Shown one piece after another: positions 48,069 through 56,824 of a DNA stretch of 64,000 nt. Position 1 is the stretch's first letter; the number at the start of each line of letters is the position of its first letter. This DNA comes from Myxococcus eversor (lineage in GTDB: Bacteria > Myxococcota > Myxococcia > Myxococcales > Myxococcaceae), in contig NZ_JAAIXY010000013.1 of NCBI RefSeq assembly GCF_010894455.1, positions 1 through 64,000 on the forward strand. Direction: 5' to 3'. The translations under genes were made by a program, and so were the position numbers. The notes below the pieces were generated by a model. That model did no database searches. It saw nothing but the letters and a program-made list of their open reading frames with translations, and was not told where the DNA came from.

Positions 48069-48431
48069 GGGGGCGACCCGGTTTCGACGGGGGCATAGAA
48101 GTTCGAGACGCGTGCCGAGCTTGTCAGGTAGCTCGTAAATCCAACCCGGCAAAGACACAAAAGCCAACGACAACGTTGAGCTCGCGCTGGCTGCCTAAAA
48201 ACAGCTGTTAGCGTGCGGTCCCCCAGCTCTCGGCCCGTGGGGTTGGGATCGACCGTCATAATGCGGGCTGGCTGCCAAGGGTGCCTGGGCCCGAGGTGGC
48301 GAGACCTTTCCAGGACCGGCTTCAGGAATCCCGTCCGTGGGAGTCTTGAGGACGTAGCAAATCGCGGACTACGCACGTAGGGTCGAAGAACCGAAGGCTT
48401 TCGGACGAGGGTTCGATTCCCTCCGCCTCCA
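48069..48431 (+). ncRNA. ssrA: Transfer-messenger RNA (ssrA)
   Basis: The acceptor stem is GGGGGCG (48069-48075) with CGCCTCC (48424-48430) and discriminator A48431, including the G3.U70 wobble recognised by alanyl-tRNA synthetase. The family start GGTTTCGACGGGG and the T-arm GGTTCGATTCC near the 3' end are present. CCA is not encoded (the next bases are CAG) and must be added. The tag frame starts at GCC 48163 and ends at TAA 48196-48198, coding ANDNVELALAA. The tag ends in ALAA, the form recognised by ClpX, and starts AND after the tRNA-borne Ala. Confidence 0.97.
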
Positions 48432-48438
48432 CAGTGAG

Positions 48439-48474
48439 AAGCCCAGCAGCCGTGAGGTTGCTGGGCTTTTTCTT
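48439..48474 (+). terminator. Intrinsic terminator of ssrA
   Basis: GCCCAGCAGCC (48441-48451) pairs with GGTTGCTGGGC (48456-48466), loop GTGA, followed by TTTTT (48467-48471) and preceded by the matching AA. It begins only eight bases after the tmRNA 3' end. Confidence 0.95.
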
Positions 48475-48545
48475 GGGGCCTCGCGCTTCATGGGCCCGCG
48501 GTGTGTCCTTCCGGCGTCACTCAGGTCCGAGGACCTGGACGCTCG

Positions 48546-48947
48546 TCAGTACACGAAGATGAGTCTGCCGTTGGAATACACGCAGTAGAGCTCGGAGGTG
48601 GACGTGCCGGCGCAGCAGGTCTGCGGCTCGCCTTCGATGAAGCAACGCTTGCCCACGAGCGCGCTGCACGAGGGGTAGCCCGTGCACGCCGGGGGCGCCG
48701 GGCAGGCGGTGAACACACCGTCGCACGTCACGCCCTGGTAGTCCGTCTGGGAACAGGTGGTGCCCGAACAGGAAACACTCTGGCCTCCCGAACACTGCGC
48801 CGTGCACGTCCCAAACTGGGAGACCGTCGAGGACTCGCCGTTCTCGGACACCGCCTCGGGCTCCATCGTGGGCTCGGAAACCGGACCGCCACAGCCCAGG
48901 AGAGAGAGGCTGAGCAACACCGCCGTCACAGCAAGAGAGTGCTTCAT
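48546..48947 (-). CDS. Cysteine-rich lipoprotein
   Basis: 133 residues. The lipoprotein signal is VTAVLLSLSLLGC. A short acidic Ser/Glu linker follows, then a domain with about twelve cysteines in pairs (GTCTAQCSGGQSVSC, VTCDGVFTACPAPPAC, CCAGTSTSELYC), probably several disulfides in an outer-membrane-anchored surface protein. I do not recognise the family. It runs opposite to ssrA and converges with its terminator. Confidence 0.8.
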   Translation of the reverse strand: MKHSLAVTAVLLSLSLLGCGGPVSEPTMEPEAVSENGESSTVSQFGTCTAQCSGGQSVSCSGTTCSQTDYQGVTCDGVFTACPAPPACTGYPSCSALVGKRCFIEGEPQTCCAGTSTSELYCVYSNGRLIFVY

Positions 48948-49114
48948 GAGTGGCCTCGTCGGGTGAGTGGAACAGACGCCACCTTAATGCAATCTCAATC
49001 CCAGTCGAGCCCGTATCGCGGACCCAGGCGATGCAATCCAGACCCGGGGTGTCTCACGAAACCCCGTGTCTCTAAAGTTTGCCTTCACTGGGTGTATGTG
49101 TCATTTCCCGGCAT

Positions 49115-49148
49115 GGAGAGACATCTCGTTTCCTCCAGGAGAGACATC
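49115..49148 (+). repeat. Direct repeat of 11 bp overlapping a ribosome site
   Basis: GGAGAGACATC occurs at 49115-49125 and again at 49138-49148, 23 bases apart. The second copy holds the ribosome site of the 49150 gene. The first copy could act as a standby ribosome site or a duplicated operator; nothing in the sequence tells which. Confidence 0.5.
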
Positions 49149-49149
49149 C

Positions 49150-49545
49150 ATGACGAAGCACACCGCGAAGTTCGTGGGAATCGCCATCTCAGCCCTCATC
49201 GGGACGGTGGCCTGGGCAGGCGCCAAGAACACCAATACCGTCCTCGTCAACACGGTCGCGAGGACCGCATCCGGCTCTCTGGGCGACGCTCGAAACACCG
49301 CGGACACCCAGCAGTTCATTGGCTGCGGCATCACCACGTACGTGGGGAGCGCCCCCACCGTCGCCTGCTTCGCGATGGATACCTCCAGCAATTACGTGGG
49401 ATGTTCCTCGACCAATGCGGACCTGCTGGCGACAGCGCAGTCCATCAATGGTGATTCCTACATCACCTTCACCTGGGACGCGTTTTCCGGCTGCACGTCC
49501 CTCAGTGTGACGAACGCGTCGCTCGGCGCGCCCAAGCAGCCGTAG
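49150..49545 (+). CDS. Small secreted protein of unknown function
   Basis: 131 residues from ATG 49150 (AGGAGAG upstream). A signal peptide (FVGIAISALIGTVAWAGA) is followed by a Ser/Thr/Asn-rich, beta-prone domain with four cysteines (FIGCGITTYVG, VACFAMDTSSNYVGCSS, FSGCTSLSV), likely two disulfides. No known motif. Many myxobacteria encode families of such small exported proteins. It is followed by a perfect 13-bp hairpin. Confidence 0.75.
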   Translation: MTKHTAKFVGIAISALIGTVAWAGAKNTNTVLVNTVARTASGSLGDARNTADTQQFIGCGITTYVGSAPTVACFAMDTSSNYVGCSSTNADLLATAQSINGDSYITFTWDAFSGCTSLSVTNASLGAPKQP

Positions 49546-49557
49546 TCTGAAGACCTC

Positions 49558-49588
49558 GGGGATGCGCGCGTCCATCGCGCGCATCCCC
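49558..49588 (+). terminator. Perfect 13-bp hairpin without U-tract
   Basis: GGGGATGCGCGCG (49558-49570) pairs perfectly with CGCGCGCATCCCC (49576-49588), loop TCCAT. It lies just after the stop of the secreted protein but has no T-run on the plus side, so it may protect the 3' end or end transcription with Rho. Confidence 0.5.
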
Positions 49589-49605
49589 GCGCGCAGCCTC
49601 CACCG

Positions 49606-50067
49606 ATGCCACCTCCGTCAAAACCAATCCTCGCGCTCCTCCTCCTGGGCACCTCCGCCACCGCGTTCCTCGCCGGACGGCAGAGCGCCCCAGATGCGAA
49701 TGAGCGGGTCCTTCAGGAACTCGCGAGCCAGCGCGCGGTGCTCGACACGCTCCTGGCGCGGACCGCCGCTCCGCCGGACGCGCACCGTGATGTGGAGCCC
49801 CCATCCAAGGCGTCCTCCACCCCGGCCCCCAGCGCGCCCTCCATGGGCACGGAGCCGTCCCCTCGGAGCCTCGCGGCCGTCCAGGAGGGACAGCGGCTCA
49901 TCGACGCCGCGCTCCAGGTCCGGCGCTGGACGAAAGAGGATGGCCAGGCCTTCCGCGCCGCGCTCGTCGACATGACGCCGGACCAGCGCGGCGAGGCCAT
50001 GCGTCGGTTCTTCACCACGATCAACAGTCAGGCGCTCGATGTGCGGACCGGGGGTGCGCCCTTCTGA
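49606..50067 (+). CDS. Membrane-anchored or secreted hypothetical protein
   Basis: 153 residues. The N-terminus (ILALLLLGTSATAFLAG) is a signal anchor or signal peptide; then a Pro/Ser-rich linker and a helical C-terminal domain (VQEGQRLIDAALQVRRWTKED...MTPDQRGEAMRRFFTTINSQ). The last segment recalls the LTxxQ-like helical periplasmic proteins only loosely. I do not recognise the family. Confidence 0.65.
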   Translation: MPPPSKPILALLLLGTSATAFLAGRQSAPDANERVLQELASQRAVLDTLLARTAAPPDAHRDVEPPSKASSTPAPSAPSMGTEPSPRSLAAVQEGQRLIDAALQVRRWTKEDGQAFRAALVDMTPDQRGEAMRRFFTTINSQALDVRTGGAPF

Positions 50068-50380
50068 GTTCGCGCGACATCCCAGCGCACCCGGCGGGTC
50101 CTGCTCTCCGCTGAGTACTCCTTCCGCATCACGAAGATCCACTCCGGCTCGAACCGCACCCGCGCTCCCTGTCAGTTGGTACGGGTGTTGTCATTGCGTA
50201 GGCGTCGGGCCCGTTCTCGGCCCAGTGGTTTCGCGGATGGTGAGCGGGGCGTTTCAATGCTTCCGCTTCGATGCCTTCAAGAACTTGCTCAGCCGATGAC
50301 GCTGGATGTGCCTGTCTCGTGGTCGGCTGGTGGCTGTGATTGCACCGCCGATGGAAGCCGTGGCTGATGGGGGGCTCCGC
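50068..50380. other. Unexplained convergent intergenic region
   Basis: These 313 bases have less regular codon-position GC than the neighbours and several broken short frames. They could be a decayed gene or mobile-element remnant, but no inverted ends, target duplication or transposase motif could be identified. No RNA gene or terminator is clear. Confidence 0.3.
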
Positions 50381-53068
50381 TCAGTGACTCGGCACGGGCG
50401 GCAGCCGATGAACCACCGGCCGTGGCGTGCCAGTCGCGCCTATCTCCACGGGTTCGCAGGACACGGGGAGTTGGCTCGCGCCGTCACGCACGCGCTGGGC
50501 CCAGGTCGGGTCATCCAGGTTTCCCCTCACCGGGACGACGCACAACGTGTAGGCCCCGGGGGCCAGAGCCGTCACGGTCAGCGGCTGCCCCTTCATCAGC
50601 AGCAGGATGCGGGTCTGACCTTCGCCACGGGCCGCCAGGACTGCTTCGAGCTGCTCCAGGGTGACTGCTCCCAGCGGCCCCGTGCCGAGGTAGACCTGGG
50701 CGTTCTGGAGGGGCTGGTCGTCGGCTTCCAACACTTGGATGGACAGCGCATGTCCTCCCAGCGCCACCTGGATGTCCCGTGGCGCTCCGCGCTCTTCGAC
50801 CTGGGCCAGCACGCTCTGGAGCAGTTGTTCCGTCGAGCCCTCGCGAAGCGCCGCCGTCACGACGTATTGCCCCTTGGACAGGCGAGCAAAGCGATAGCGA
50901 CCATCCGCCTGGGTCATCACCATGAAGCGGCCCGTGCTGCTGCCACGCGGAGCGGCCACCACCGCCACGTTCCCCACGGGGTGCCCTTGTCTCGTCACCG
51001 TCCCCTCCAGTCCCGCGAGCGGCCGGAGCGTCAGCTCGAGCGCGTCGGAGGCCGCGCCCGCCGCAACGACGAGGGGCGAAGAGCGCCCCCGCGTGGAATG
51101 CTCGGCCATCACGGTCAACGCCGCCTCACCGCCCCCCGTGAGGGCGAAGTGTCCACTCGCATCGCTGACGCTCCGCAGGGGCGCCGGACCGGCCTGGCTG
51201 CCATCACCGAGCAGTTGGGGGCCCGCGAGAACCTCCGCGCCGGGGACCGGGACACCCTCTGCATCGCGCACGACACCGCGGAGCCTCCGCCCCTCCTCCA
51301 GCACCACGAGGCCCAAATCCGTGTCCGCGCCAGCCCCGACCTCCACGCCCTCCAGCGTGCGAGGCGCGGACCCGCGCGACAGGAAGGTCAACGTGTAGTG
51401 GCCAGGGGGCACGTCCGCGAGCACGAAGGCTCCCTGTGTTCCCTGGAACGCCGTGGGCTGCGACAAGGTGAGCGCCACCGAGAAGGACTCGGGCACCTCT
51501 CCGTCCGAGAGCTCCACCCGTCCACGCAGCGTTCCCGGCGACTCGAGGAGGATGCGCACGTCCTCGTCTCCCACCTTGGCCATGACGCCTGTCGCCAGCC
51601 AGAACGACGAGGACTGCACGGAATGGTGAACGGAGGCGCGCAGGCGGTAGCGTCCCGGCGCCAGGCCCGGCAGTCGGAAGCGGCCGCTTCCGTCACTGAC
51701 ATCCGAGGCGTACCGGCCGCTGTGGGACTCCGTCAGCGCACCCAGCGCGGCCCGGTCCTCGGGAATGGCGACGACCTGGGCGCTCGCGACCGGCGCACCG
51801 TCCGACGCCGCGACGACGCCCGCGATGCTCCCCTCCGCCTCCAGCCGCAGCGTCACCTCCGCCGCTCCCGAGCCCAGGTCGACGTCCTGGGAGAGTGACG
51901 AGGCGCGCTCGCCCTGGGCATCCACTTGGAAGCGGGTGTGCGGCAGCCCCCTCAACTCGAAGCGGCCACTGGCATCCGCGAAGGTGCCATGCCGTGTGCC
52001 AGGAAGGCCGCCCGCCCCGCCCTGGCGTGCCTGGATTCGCGCGAACGGAGCCGGTGCACCCGAGCGTTCCACCACCTGCCCGAAAAGCACCGCGCCAGGC
52101 CGCAGCACGATGCGGACGGACGGTGGCGATGCGAGCCCCTCCAGTGTCACCTGCTCCGACAAGGATGGTGCGAACCGGGCATGGGTCGCCATGAAGCGGA
52201 AGGTGCCCTCGGGCAGTGCCCTCATCCTCCAGACTCCCTCCGAGGTGGTGAGGACCTCCTCCACGATGTTCTCCGACTCGGGCAGGGCACTGCCGGTCCG
52301 CAGCGCGCGCACACTCGCTCCGAGGACAGGTCTTCCTTCGGAATCCACGACCTCTCCCAGGACGGGCGCTCCGACCTGGACGAGCAGCGTCACCCGGCTC
52401 ACGCTCGCGGCCTGGGGCGTATGGAGCACCGTCGCGCGTTCGGGGGCATGTCCCTCGACCGAGGCCCGGATGACGTGGCGTCCGGCGGCGAGCCCCTGGA
52501 GCAGCGCCTTTCCGTCGGAACCCGTCATCACCGCGACGCCCTCCTGGCCTTCGACCTCCACCCGCGCGCCCTCCAAGGGGTGGCGCTCCCGGGCGTCCAG
52601 CACCGACACCTCCACGGGAACCGTGGGACGGAGGACCAGGATGACGGGCTCCGAAGTTGGCGTCAGTCGGACCTCCACGGGCTCCGCTGCCAGCGCTCCT
52701 CGTCGCGCCTGGAGCGTGTAGCTCCGGGGCTGGAGCCGCTCGAAGGAGAAGGTGCCATCGCGCTCCGTGAGCACGGTGCGAAGCGGGACGGTTCCCAAGC
52801 TCACCTGTGCTCCTTCGACGGGCAGTCGCGCGGCGTCAATCACCTGCCCCTCCAGCCGCGCTGGGCCATGGGGCTCCTGGCTCTCCAGTCGCAGGAGGGG
52901 AGGGGCCTCGCGAACGGGAGAGGGCCGGGAGGTCGAGGCCGGGGCGGGCCGGGCCGCCGCCTGCCCTGCCATGGGCGGTGCGGGCGCCGGGCCCTGCTGA
53001 TGGCTCAGCACGAGTCCCGCGAGCGCCGCGACGCACACCGCGACGGCGATGCTTGTCATCCTGCGCAC
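50381..53068 (-). CDS. Secreted multi-repeat carboxypeptidase-regulatory-like protein
   Basis: 895 residues. GTG 53068 has AGGAG four bases upstream; ATG 53059 is an alternative. An N-terminal signal or anchor (IAVAVCVAALAGLVLS) and a Pro/Ala-rich stretch are followed by about eight to nine copies of a beta-sandwich module of the carboxypeptidase-regulatory/DUF type (LEGQVIDAARLPVEGAQVSL, FSFERLQPRSYTLQA, GEVVDSEGRPVLGASVRA, LRGVVRDAEGVPVPGAEVLA). No catalytic residues are seen. It is the last gene of the ABC/SDP-like operon, one base after the zinc-ribbon stop. It could be an exported structural or binding protein, and its place in this operon is unexplained. Confidence 0.85.
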   Translation of the reverse strand: MRRMTSIAVAVCVAALAGLVLSHQQGPAPAPPMAGQAAARPAPASTSRPSPVREAPPLLRLESQEPHGPARLEGQVIDAARLPVEGAQVSLGTVPLRTVLTERDGTFSFERLQPRSYTLQARRGALAAEPVEVRLTPTSEPVILVLRPTVPVEVSVLDARERHPLEGARVEVEGQEGVAVMTGSDGKALLQGLAAGRHVIRASVEGHAPERATVLHTPQAASVSRVTLLVQVGAPVLGEVVDSEGRPVLGASVRALRTGSALPESENIVEEVLTTSEGVWRMRALPEGTFRFMATHARFAPSLSEQVTLEGLASPPSVRIVLRPGAVLFGQVVERSGAPAPFARIQARQGGAGGLPGTRHGTFADASGRFELRGLPHTRFQVDAQGERASSLSQDVDLGSGAAEVTLRLEAEGSIAGVVAASDGAPVASAQVVAIPEDRAALGALTESHSGRYASDVSDGSGRFRLPGLAPGRYRLRASVHHSVQSSSFWLATGVMAKVGDEDVRILLESPGTLRGRVELSDGEVPESFSVALTLSQPTAFQGTQGAFVLADVPPGHYTLTFLSRGSAPRTLEGVEVGAGADTDLGLVVLEEGRRLRGVVRDAEGVPVPGAEVLAGPQLLGDGSQAGPAPLRSVSDASGHFALTGGGEAALTVMAEHSTRGRSSPLVVAAGAASDALELTLRPLAGLEGTVTRQGHPVGNVAVVAAPRGSSTGRFMVMTQADGRYRFARLSKGQYVVTAALREGSTEQLLQSVLAQVEERGAPRDIQVALGGHALSIQVLEADDQPLQNAQVYLGTGPLGAVTLEQLEAVLAARGEGQTRILLLMKGQPLTVTALAPGAYTLCVVPVRGNLDDPTWAQRVRDGASQLPVSCEPVEIGATGTPRPVVHRLPPVPSH

Positions 53069-53069
53069 G

Positions 53070-53258
53070 TCACTCCTCGGGGACGACGAAGGACTGAGGG
53101 GTGCTCACCGTGAGCTCGACGTGGCCACAGCGCGGACACACGTGGACGGACGTCTCCACGCCCTTGCGCATCCGGGAGCGACCCGGCGGGGTGACACGCA
53201 GCCGGAGCAACCCCATGGACGCGGGCGTCATGCGGACGTTGCAACGCAGACAGTTCAT
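53070..53258 (-). CDS. Small zinc-ribbon protein
   Basis: 62 residues with two CxxC knuckles: MNCLRCN at the N-terminus and VCPRCGHVEL near the C-terminus, spaced about 35 residues, a rubredoxin-like zinc ribbon. A short basic middle part (RLRVTPPGRSRMRKG) may touch nucleic acid or protein. The start overlaps the stop of the permease gene (ATGA) and the stop lies one base from the next start, so it is embedded in the operon. Function unknown. Confidence 0.8.
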   Translation of the reverse strand: MNCLRCNVRMTPASMGLLRLRVTPPGRSRMRKGVETSVHVCPRCGHVELTVSTPQSFVVPEE

Positions 53259-54427
53259 CCTCTTCCCCAGAGCAAGGACGCCGTGAGCGCCATGACGAGC
53301 AACCCCAGTTGGCCCGCCATACGGGGGCCTCGGTTGAGGATGAGGTAGGTGAACGGGACCAGGACTCCCGCCCCCGTCATGGCCGCGAGCCAGTACCAAC
53401 GCCCCCAGCCCACCGCGACACAGACGACCAGCGCGGGGGCGAGCGCCGCCACGCCCCACGAACTCAGCAGTCGCGCGCGGAGGAGGGACCCCCGGGGAGC
53501 CAGACGCAGCCGGTCCGGAAGCGCCAGCTCCGGTGCGAGGACGCGGTCCAGCACCGCGGTGACGCCCGCGACCACCAGCAGCGCGCAAAGCGTCCCGTGC
53601 AACTCGGGCCTGCCGAACCCCACCACCGTGGCGGGAACCAGCGCCAGCAGCGCGGGCGCCCAGGGCGAGCGCCGCGCGAGTCGCCCCCAGCCTCCACGTC
53701 CCCACCTGGGCTCGGGCGCGCGTCGGAGCGTCTCCGTCCCGCGGAGCATCTCCATGAATCCGAGCAGGGCGCGCTCCCACAGCGGTGGCAGCAGCGGGGG
53801 CGTCAGGACGAGGAACAGCACCAGCGCGGGCGTCCCCAACTCCATCCGGACCAAGGCTCCAAACGCCATCATGGCCACGAACGCCAGCCAGCCGGAGAGC
53901 ACCCCCAGGGCGCGGGCGCCTCGCTCCTTCCCGAGCCGCCGCCCCAGGAAGGTCGCCAGGAGGACCGAGGCGCACAGGGCCCACCCCAGCGCGCAAGCAC
54001 CCGCCACGAGCATGCTGACGGCCACCCACGGCGCCGCGCGCGAAGCCAGCAGCGCGAAGGGCAGGCCTGCGCAAGTCAGGGGGCACAGCGCGGCGAGCAG
54101 GGTGGGCGTCAGCGCGATTCGCAGTGCATCCCGCGCACCCACCGGCGATAGCGCCAGCAACCAGGGGCCCTGTGGCCTGCCCATCAACCGGGACAGGGCC
54201 ACGCCGGCCGCGCCTGTCGCCAGCAGCAGGTTGAAGCCCACGAAGCCGCCCACCACGCCCACCTCGAGCCTTCGCGGAGACGGAGGCGCGAGGAAGAGGA
54301 CGAACACGGACAGCCCCACCCCGAGCGCCAGCCCGAGAAGGGCCAGCAACCACCGGGTCCAACGCCAGGGGACGAACTGGCGCAGCGCATGTCGGGCCTC
54401 CCAACCGGCCGCCAGGGCCCAGTTCAT
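53255..54427 (-). CDS. ABC-2-like integral membrane permease
   Basis: 390 residues with about ten hydrophobic segments spread along its length and short loops (LLALLGLALGVGLSVFVLFLA, VAVSMLVAGACALGWALCASVLLATFLG, LAFVAMMAFGALV, and a strongly hydrophobic C-terminal third). No periplasmic binding domain is seen. It overlaps the ABC ATPase gene by four bases, so the two form one exporter. The cargo is most simply the small peptide encoded at the head of this operon, or the pair confers immunity to it. Confidence 0.82.
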   Translation of the reverse strand: MNWALAAGWEARHALRQFVPWRWTRWLLALLGLALGVGLSVFVLFLAPPSPRRLEVGVVGGFVGFNLLLATGAAGVALSRLMGRPQGPWLLALSPVGARDALRIALTPTLLAALCPLTCAGLPFALLASRAAPWVAVSMLVAGACALGWALCASVLLATFLGRRLGKERGARALGVLSGWLAFVAMMAFGALVRMELGTPALVLFLVLTPPLLPPLWERALLGFMEMLRGTETLRRAPEPRWGRGGWGRLARRSPWAPALLALVPATVVGFGRPELHGTLCALLVVAGVTAVLDRVLAPELALPDRLRLAPRGSLLRARLLSSWGVAALAPALVVCVAVGWGRWYWLAAMTGAGVLVPFTYLILNRGPRMAGQLGLLVMALTASLLWGRG

Positions 54428-55173
54428 GGGACTCCTTCCCGAACCGCGCGGCGCGTCTCGTCACCGCAGACGCGCTGGTAGAGCCTGGCCGTGCCGCCTT
54501 GTCGTGCCACCTCCACGCGGTCGACCAGGTCCATCACCCGGCCGCGACGCAGCACCGCGAGCCGATCCACCAGCGCGTCGAGCACCTCGGGTTGGTGGTG
54601 GCTCAGCAGGATGCAGTCACCCGCCTCGGCCCGCGCTCGGAGCAACGCCCGCAGCCACAGGCTCGCCCCCAGGTCGAGCCCGTTGAAGGGCTCGTCCAGC
54701 ACGAGGACGGCTGGCCGGTGCAGGAGCGCGCAACAGAGAGAGAGCTTCTGACGCATCCCGCGCGAGTAGCCCTCCACCCAGGCATCGCGCTCCTCCCACA
54801 GGCCCGTCTCTCGCAGCAGGGCCTCGGCCCGGGGACGGGCCTGCGCGGCGGGCACTCCCCACAGCACGCCGAACTGGTTGAGGTTCTCCAGCGCGCTCAG
54901 ACGCGGGTAGAGCAGGGGTTCGTCCGGAACGAAGCCCAGCCGCCGGCTGGCCTCGCCCGGGTTCGTGGCGACGTCGACGCCAGCGACGCGCACCTGACCT
55001 GTCCGAGGCTTCAACAGGCCCGCCACGACGCGGAAGAGCGTGGTCTTCCCAGCGCCATTGGCTCCGAGCAAACCCAGCACCTCTCCGGGGCGCGCCTCCA
55101 GTGACACCTGGTCCAATACGGCCGGCCCTCGCCCATGACGAAACGACACTCCACTGAGCTCCACGCCTGGCAT
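54424..55173 (-). CDS. ABC transporter ATPase
   Basis: 249 residues from ATG 55173, with GGAGGAG upstream. Walker A is GANGAGKT (37-44), signature YSRGM (136-140), Walker B LVLDE (157-161), and H-loop LLSHHQPE. The Q-loop position reads VPDEP rather than the usual Gln-containing form, a variant known in some export ATPases. It resembles the small drug or peptide-exporter class (CcmA-like). Start and stop both overlap neighbouring genes. Confidence 0.95.
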   Translation of the reverse strand: MPGVELSGVSFRHGRGPAVLDQVSLEARPGEVLGLLGANGAGKTTLFRVVAGLLKPRTGQVRVAGVDVATNPGEASRRLGFVPDEPLLYPRLSALENLNQFGVLWGVPAAQARPRAEALLRETGLWEERDAWVEGYSRGMRQKLSLCCALLHRPAVLVLDEPFNGLDLGASLWLRALLRARAEAGDCILLSHHQPEVLDALVDRLAVLRRGRVMDLVDRVEVARQGGTARLYQRVCGDETRRAVREGVP

Positions 55174-56090
55174 CAGGACTCCTCCGTCGCGGGTACGAAG
55201 GCCCGAAGCCTCGCTCGCGAAGCTCGCCAGAGCCGCGCTCGCCAACTGGCCCACCGCGCATATTCCTCGTCTGTAATCAGGAACAGCTCCAGGCCAATCA
55301 TCGCCAGCGAGAAGCAGACGAGGCCCATGAAGCCCGCGATACCCAGGTGCAGGAACAGGCCGACGGCCAGGAAGGGCAGCCGCAGCCGCGTCAGGACTGC
55401 GATGGGAAACCACAGTTGATAGAAGAGCGTGGTGTAGCTGGCGACCGTCGTCAGATAGGGATTGTGGAAGAGCTGGCGCATCGACGGGTGCGAGAACCAC
55501 TCCACCTGGCTCACGAGGTACATGGCGGTGCCATTGCTCCACTTGTCTCCCGTCGCCTTCAGGAAGCCCGCTGTCAGATAGAGCACGCCAATCTGGAGCC
55601 CGATGGCGAGGATGGCGATGTTGTGAAGCCAGACCTCCAAGGAACCACTCCGGTGGACCTTGTTTGCTGGCAGGGCGAACAGCATGTACGTCAACACCAG
55701 ACGGGCCACGTTGTCTCCCCCATCCCCCAGCTCTGGCAGCCGCGCCGCGAGGAACAGGGAGGACAGGAGCGCGACCGCCGTCGCGAGTCGCGTGGACCCG
55801 CCGAAAACGAGGCTGATGGCCGCGGCGCCCATGAGCACCACGAGGGCCGCGGGTCCCCAGGCCACGGTGAAAATCCCATCCGCGAGGCGCGCCACCGGCG
55901 CGCTCAGGAAGTCGCCGCTGGTTCCCTCGCCAAGGCCTTGAGGGCCCCAGAGATAGGCGGCGAAGCGGCCCTCCGTGCTGGCCCGGAAGAGCAGCATGAG
56001 CCCCAGGCAGATCTGCAACGCCCGCAGCCCCTGTCGCTGGTGGGGCTCGAGCGCGAGCCAGTTCCAGGCCTGTCTCGACAGGGTCTTCAT
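55173..56090 (-). CDS. HTTM / SdpB-like membrane protein
   Basis: 305 residues with six to eight hydrophobic segments. The pattern YLTAGFLKATGDKWSNGTAMYLVSQ and the downstream HNPYLTTVASYTTLFYQLWFP match the HTTM (vitamin-K-carboxylase-like) fold, which also makes up B. subtilis SdpB, required to mature the SDP killing peptide. The active-site residues of true carboxylases are not evident. Overlaps: its ATG with the stop of the SdpA-like gene, and its stop with the ATPase start. SdpB assignment is inference from fold and context. Confidence 0.75.
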   Translation of the reverse strand: MKTLSRQAWNWLALEPHQRQGLRALQICLGLMLLFRASTEGRFAAYLWGPQGLGEGTSGDFLSAPVARLADGIFTVAWGPAALVVLMGAAAISLVFGGSTRLATAVALLSSLFLAARLPELGDGGDNVARLVLTYMLFALPANKVHRSGSLEVWLHNIAILAIGLQIGVLYLTAGFLKATGDKWSNGTAMYLVSQVEWFSHPSMRQLFHNPYLTTVASYTTLFYQLWFPIAVLTRLRLPFLAVGLFLHLGIAGFMGLVCFSLAMIGLELFLITDEEYARWASWRARLWRASRARLRAFVPATEES

Positions 56091-56803
56091 GTCCCCTGCG
56101 CCTCGTAGATGCCTGGCAATGAGACGGTCTCATCGAGCTTGAAGAGCCCCAGCTCGAAGTCCTGCTCCTTGGGTTTTCCCTCCGCGCGGGCCGACCAGGG
56201 CACCGCGCCACGCTCGCGGAAGCGGAGGGCGACGGCGCTCAGTCGCCTCAGCGGAAAGGCCTCGCGGCAGAACACGGAGCCGACGCGGCGGAACATCCGC
56301 GCGGCCAGCTCTCGGCGGGGCTTGATGGCGATATCCCTCGCCTTGCACGCCTCGGTGTCTCCCTTCTCACAGGCCTCGTGGAAGGAGTACAGGTCTGGCC
56401 CGCCATTGAGATACGTGCGCAGCGAGTTCTGCAGCGGGCGCACCAGCCTCTCATAGGAAGACAGCCGGTGCCGCTGGGCCTGCTTGAAGTGCGCGGAGGA
56501 GACATCCTCCCATCCCTCCGTGGGCAAGGGATGCGTGGAGTCCGCGGGCACCTCCTCGGCGCTCAGACAGCGGACGAGCAGCACTTGAGTGCTCTGTACC
56601 GGCGTGGGCGCGAACAGGCTCCAGTTCTGCGGGAAGTAGGTCCCGATGGTGAGGTTGGCGAGGAATCCGAGCTCCATCTTCACCGGGTTGAGCGGGAACA
56701 CGTACAGGAGCGTCAGCGCGAAGTGGAGGACGAGCCCCACGAGCGTGATGACACGCGTGGCGCGACCCAGCACATGACCACAGCGAGTGAGCAGACGGAG
56801 CAT
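56087..56803 (-). CDS. DUF5819 / SdpA-like membrane-anchored protein
   Basis: 238 residues. One N-terminal membrane segment (about 17-37, VITLVGLVLHFALTLLYVFPL) is followed by the motif YFPQNWSLFAPTP (56-68), characteristic of small partner proteins of HTTM membrane proteins, the class that includes SdpA of the SDP system and DUF5819. The remainder is extracytoplasmic and charged. SdpA and SdpB together convert the SdpC precursor into the active peptide in Bacillus. Here the partner HTTM gene overlaps, and a candidate precursor gene lies 21 bases upstream. Confidence 0.7.
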   Translation of the reverse strand: MLRLLTRCGHVLGRATRVITLVGLVLHFALTLLYVFPLNPVKMELGFLANLTIGTYFPQNWSLFAPTPVQSTQVLLVRCLSAEEVPADSTHPLPTEGWEDVSSAHFKQAQRHRLSSYERLVRPLQNSLRTYLNGGPDLYSFHEACEKGDTEACKARDIAIKPRRELAARMFRRVGSVFCREAFPLRRLSAVALRFRERGAVPWSARAEGKPKEQDFELGLFKLDETVSLPGIYEAQGT

Positions 56804-56824
56804 GACAGTGTGGAAACAGGAGAA

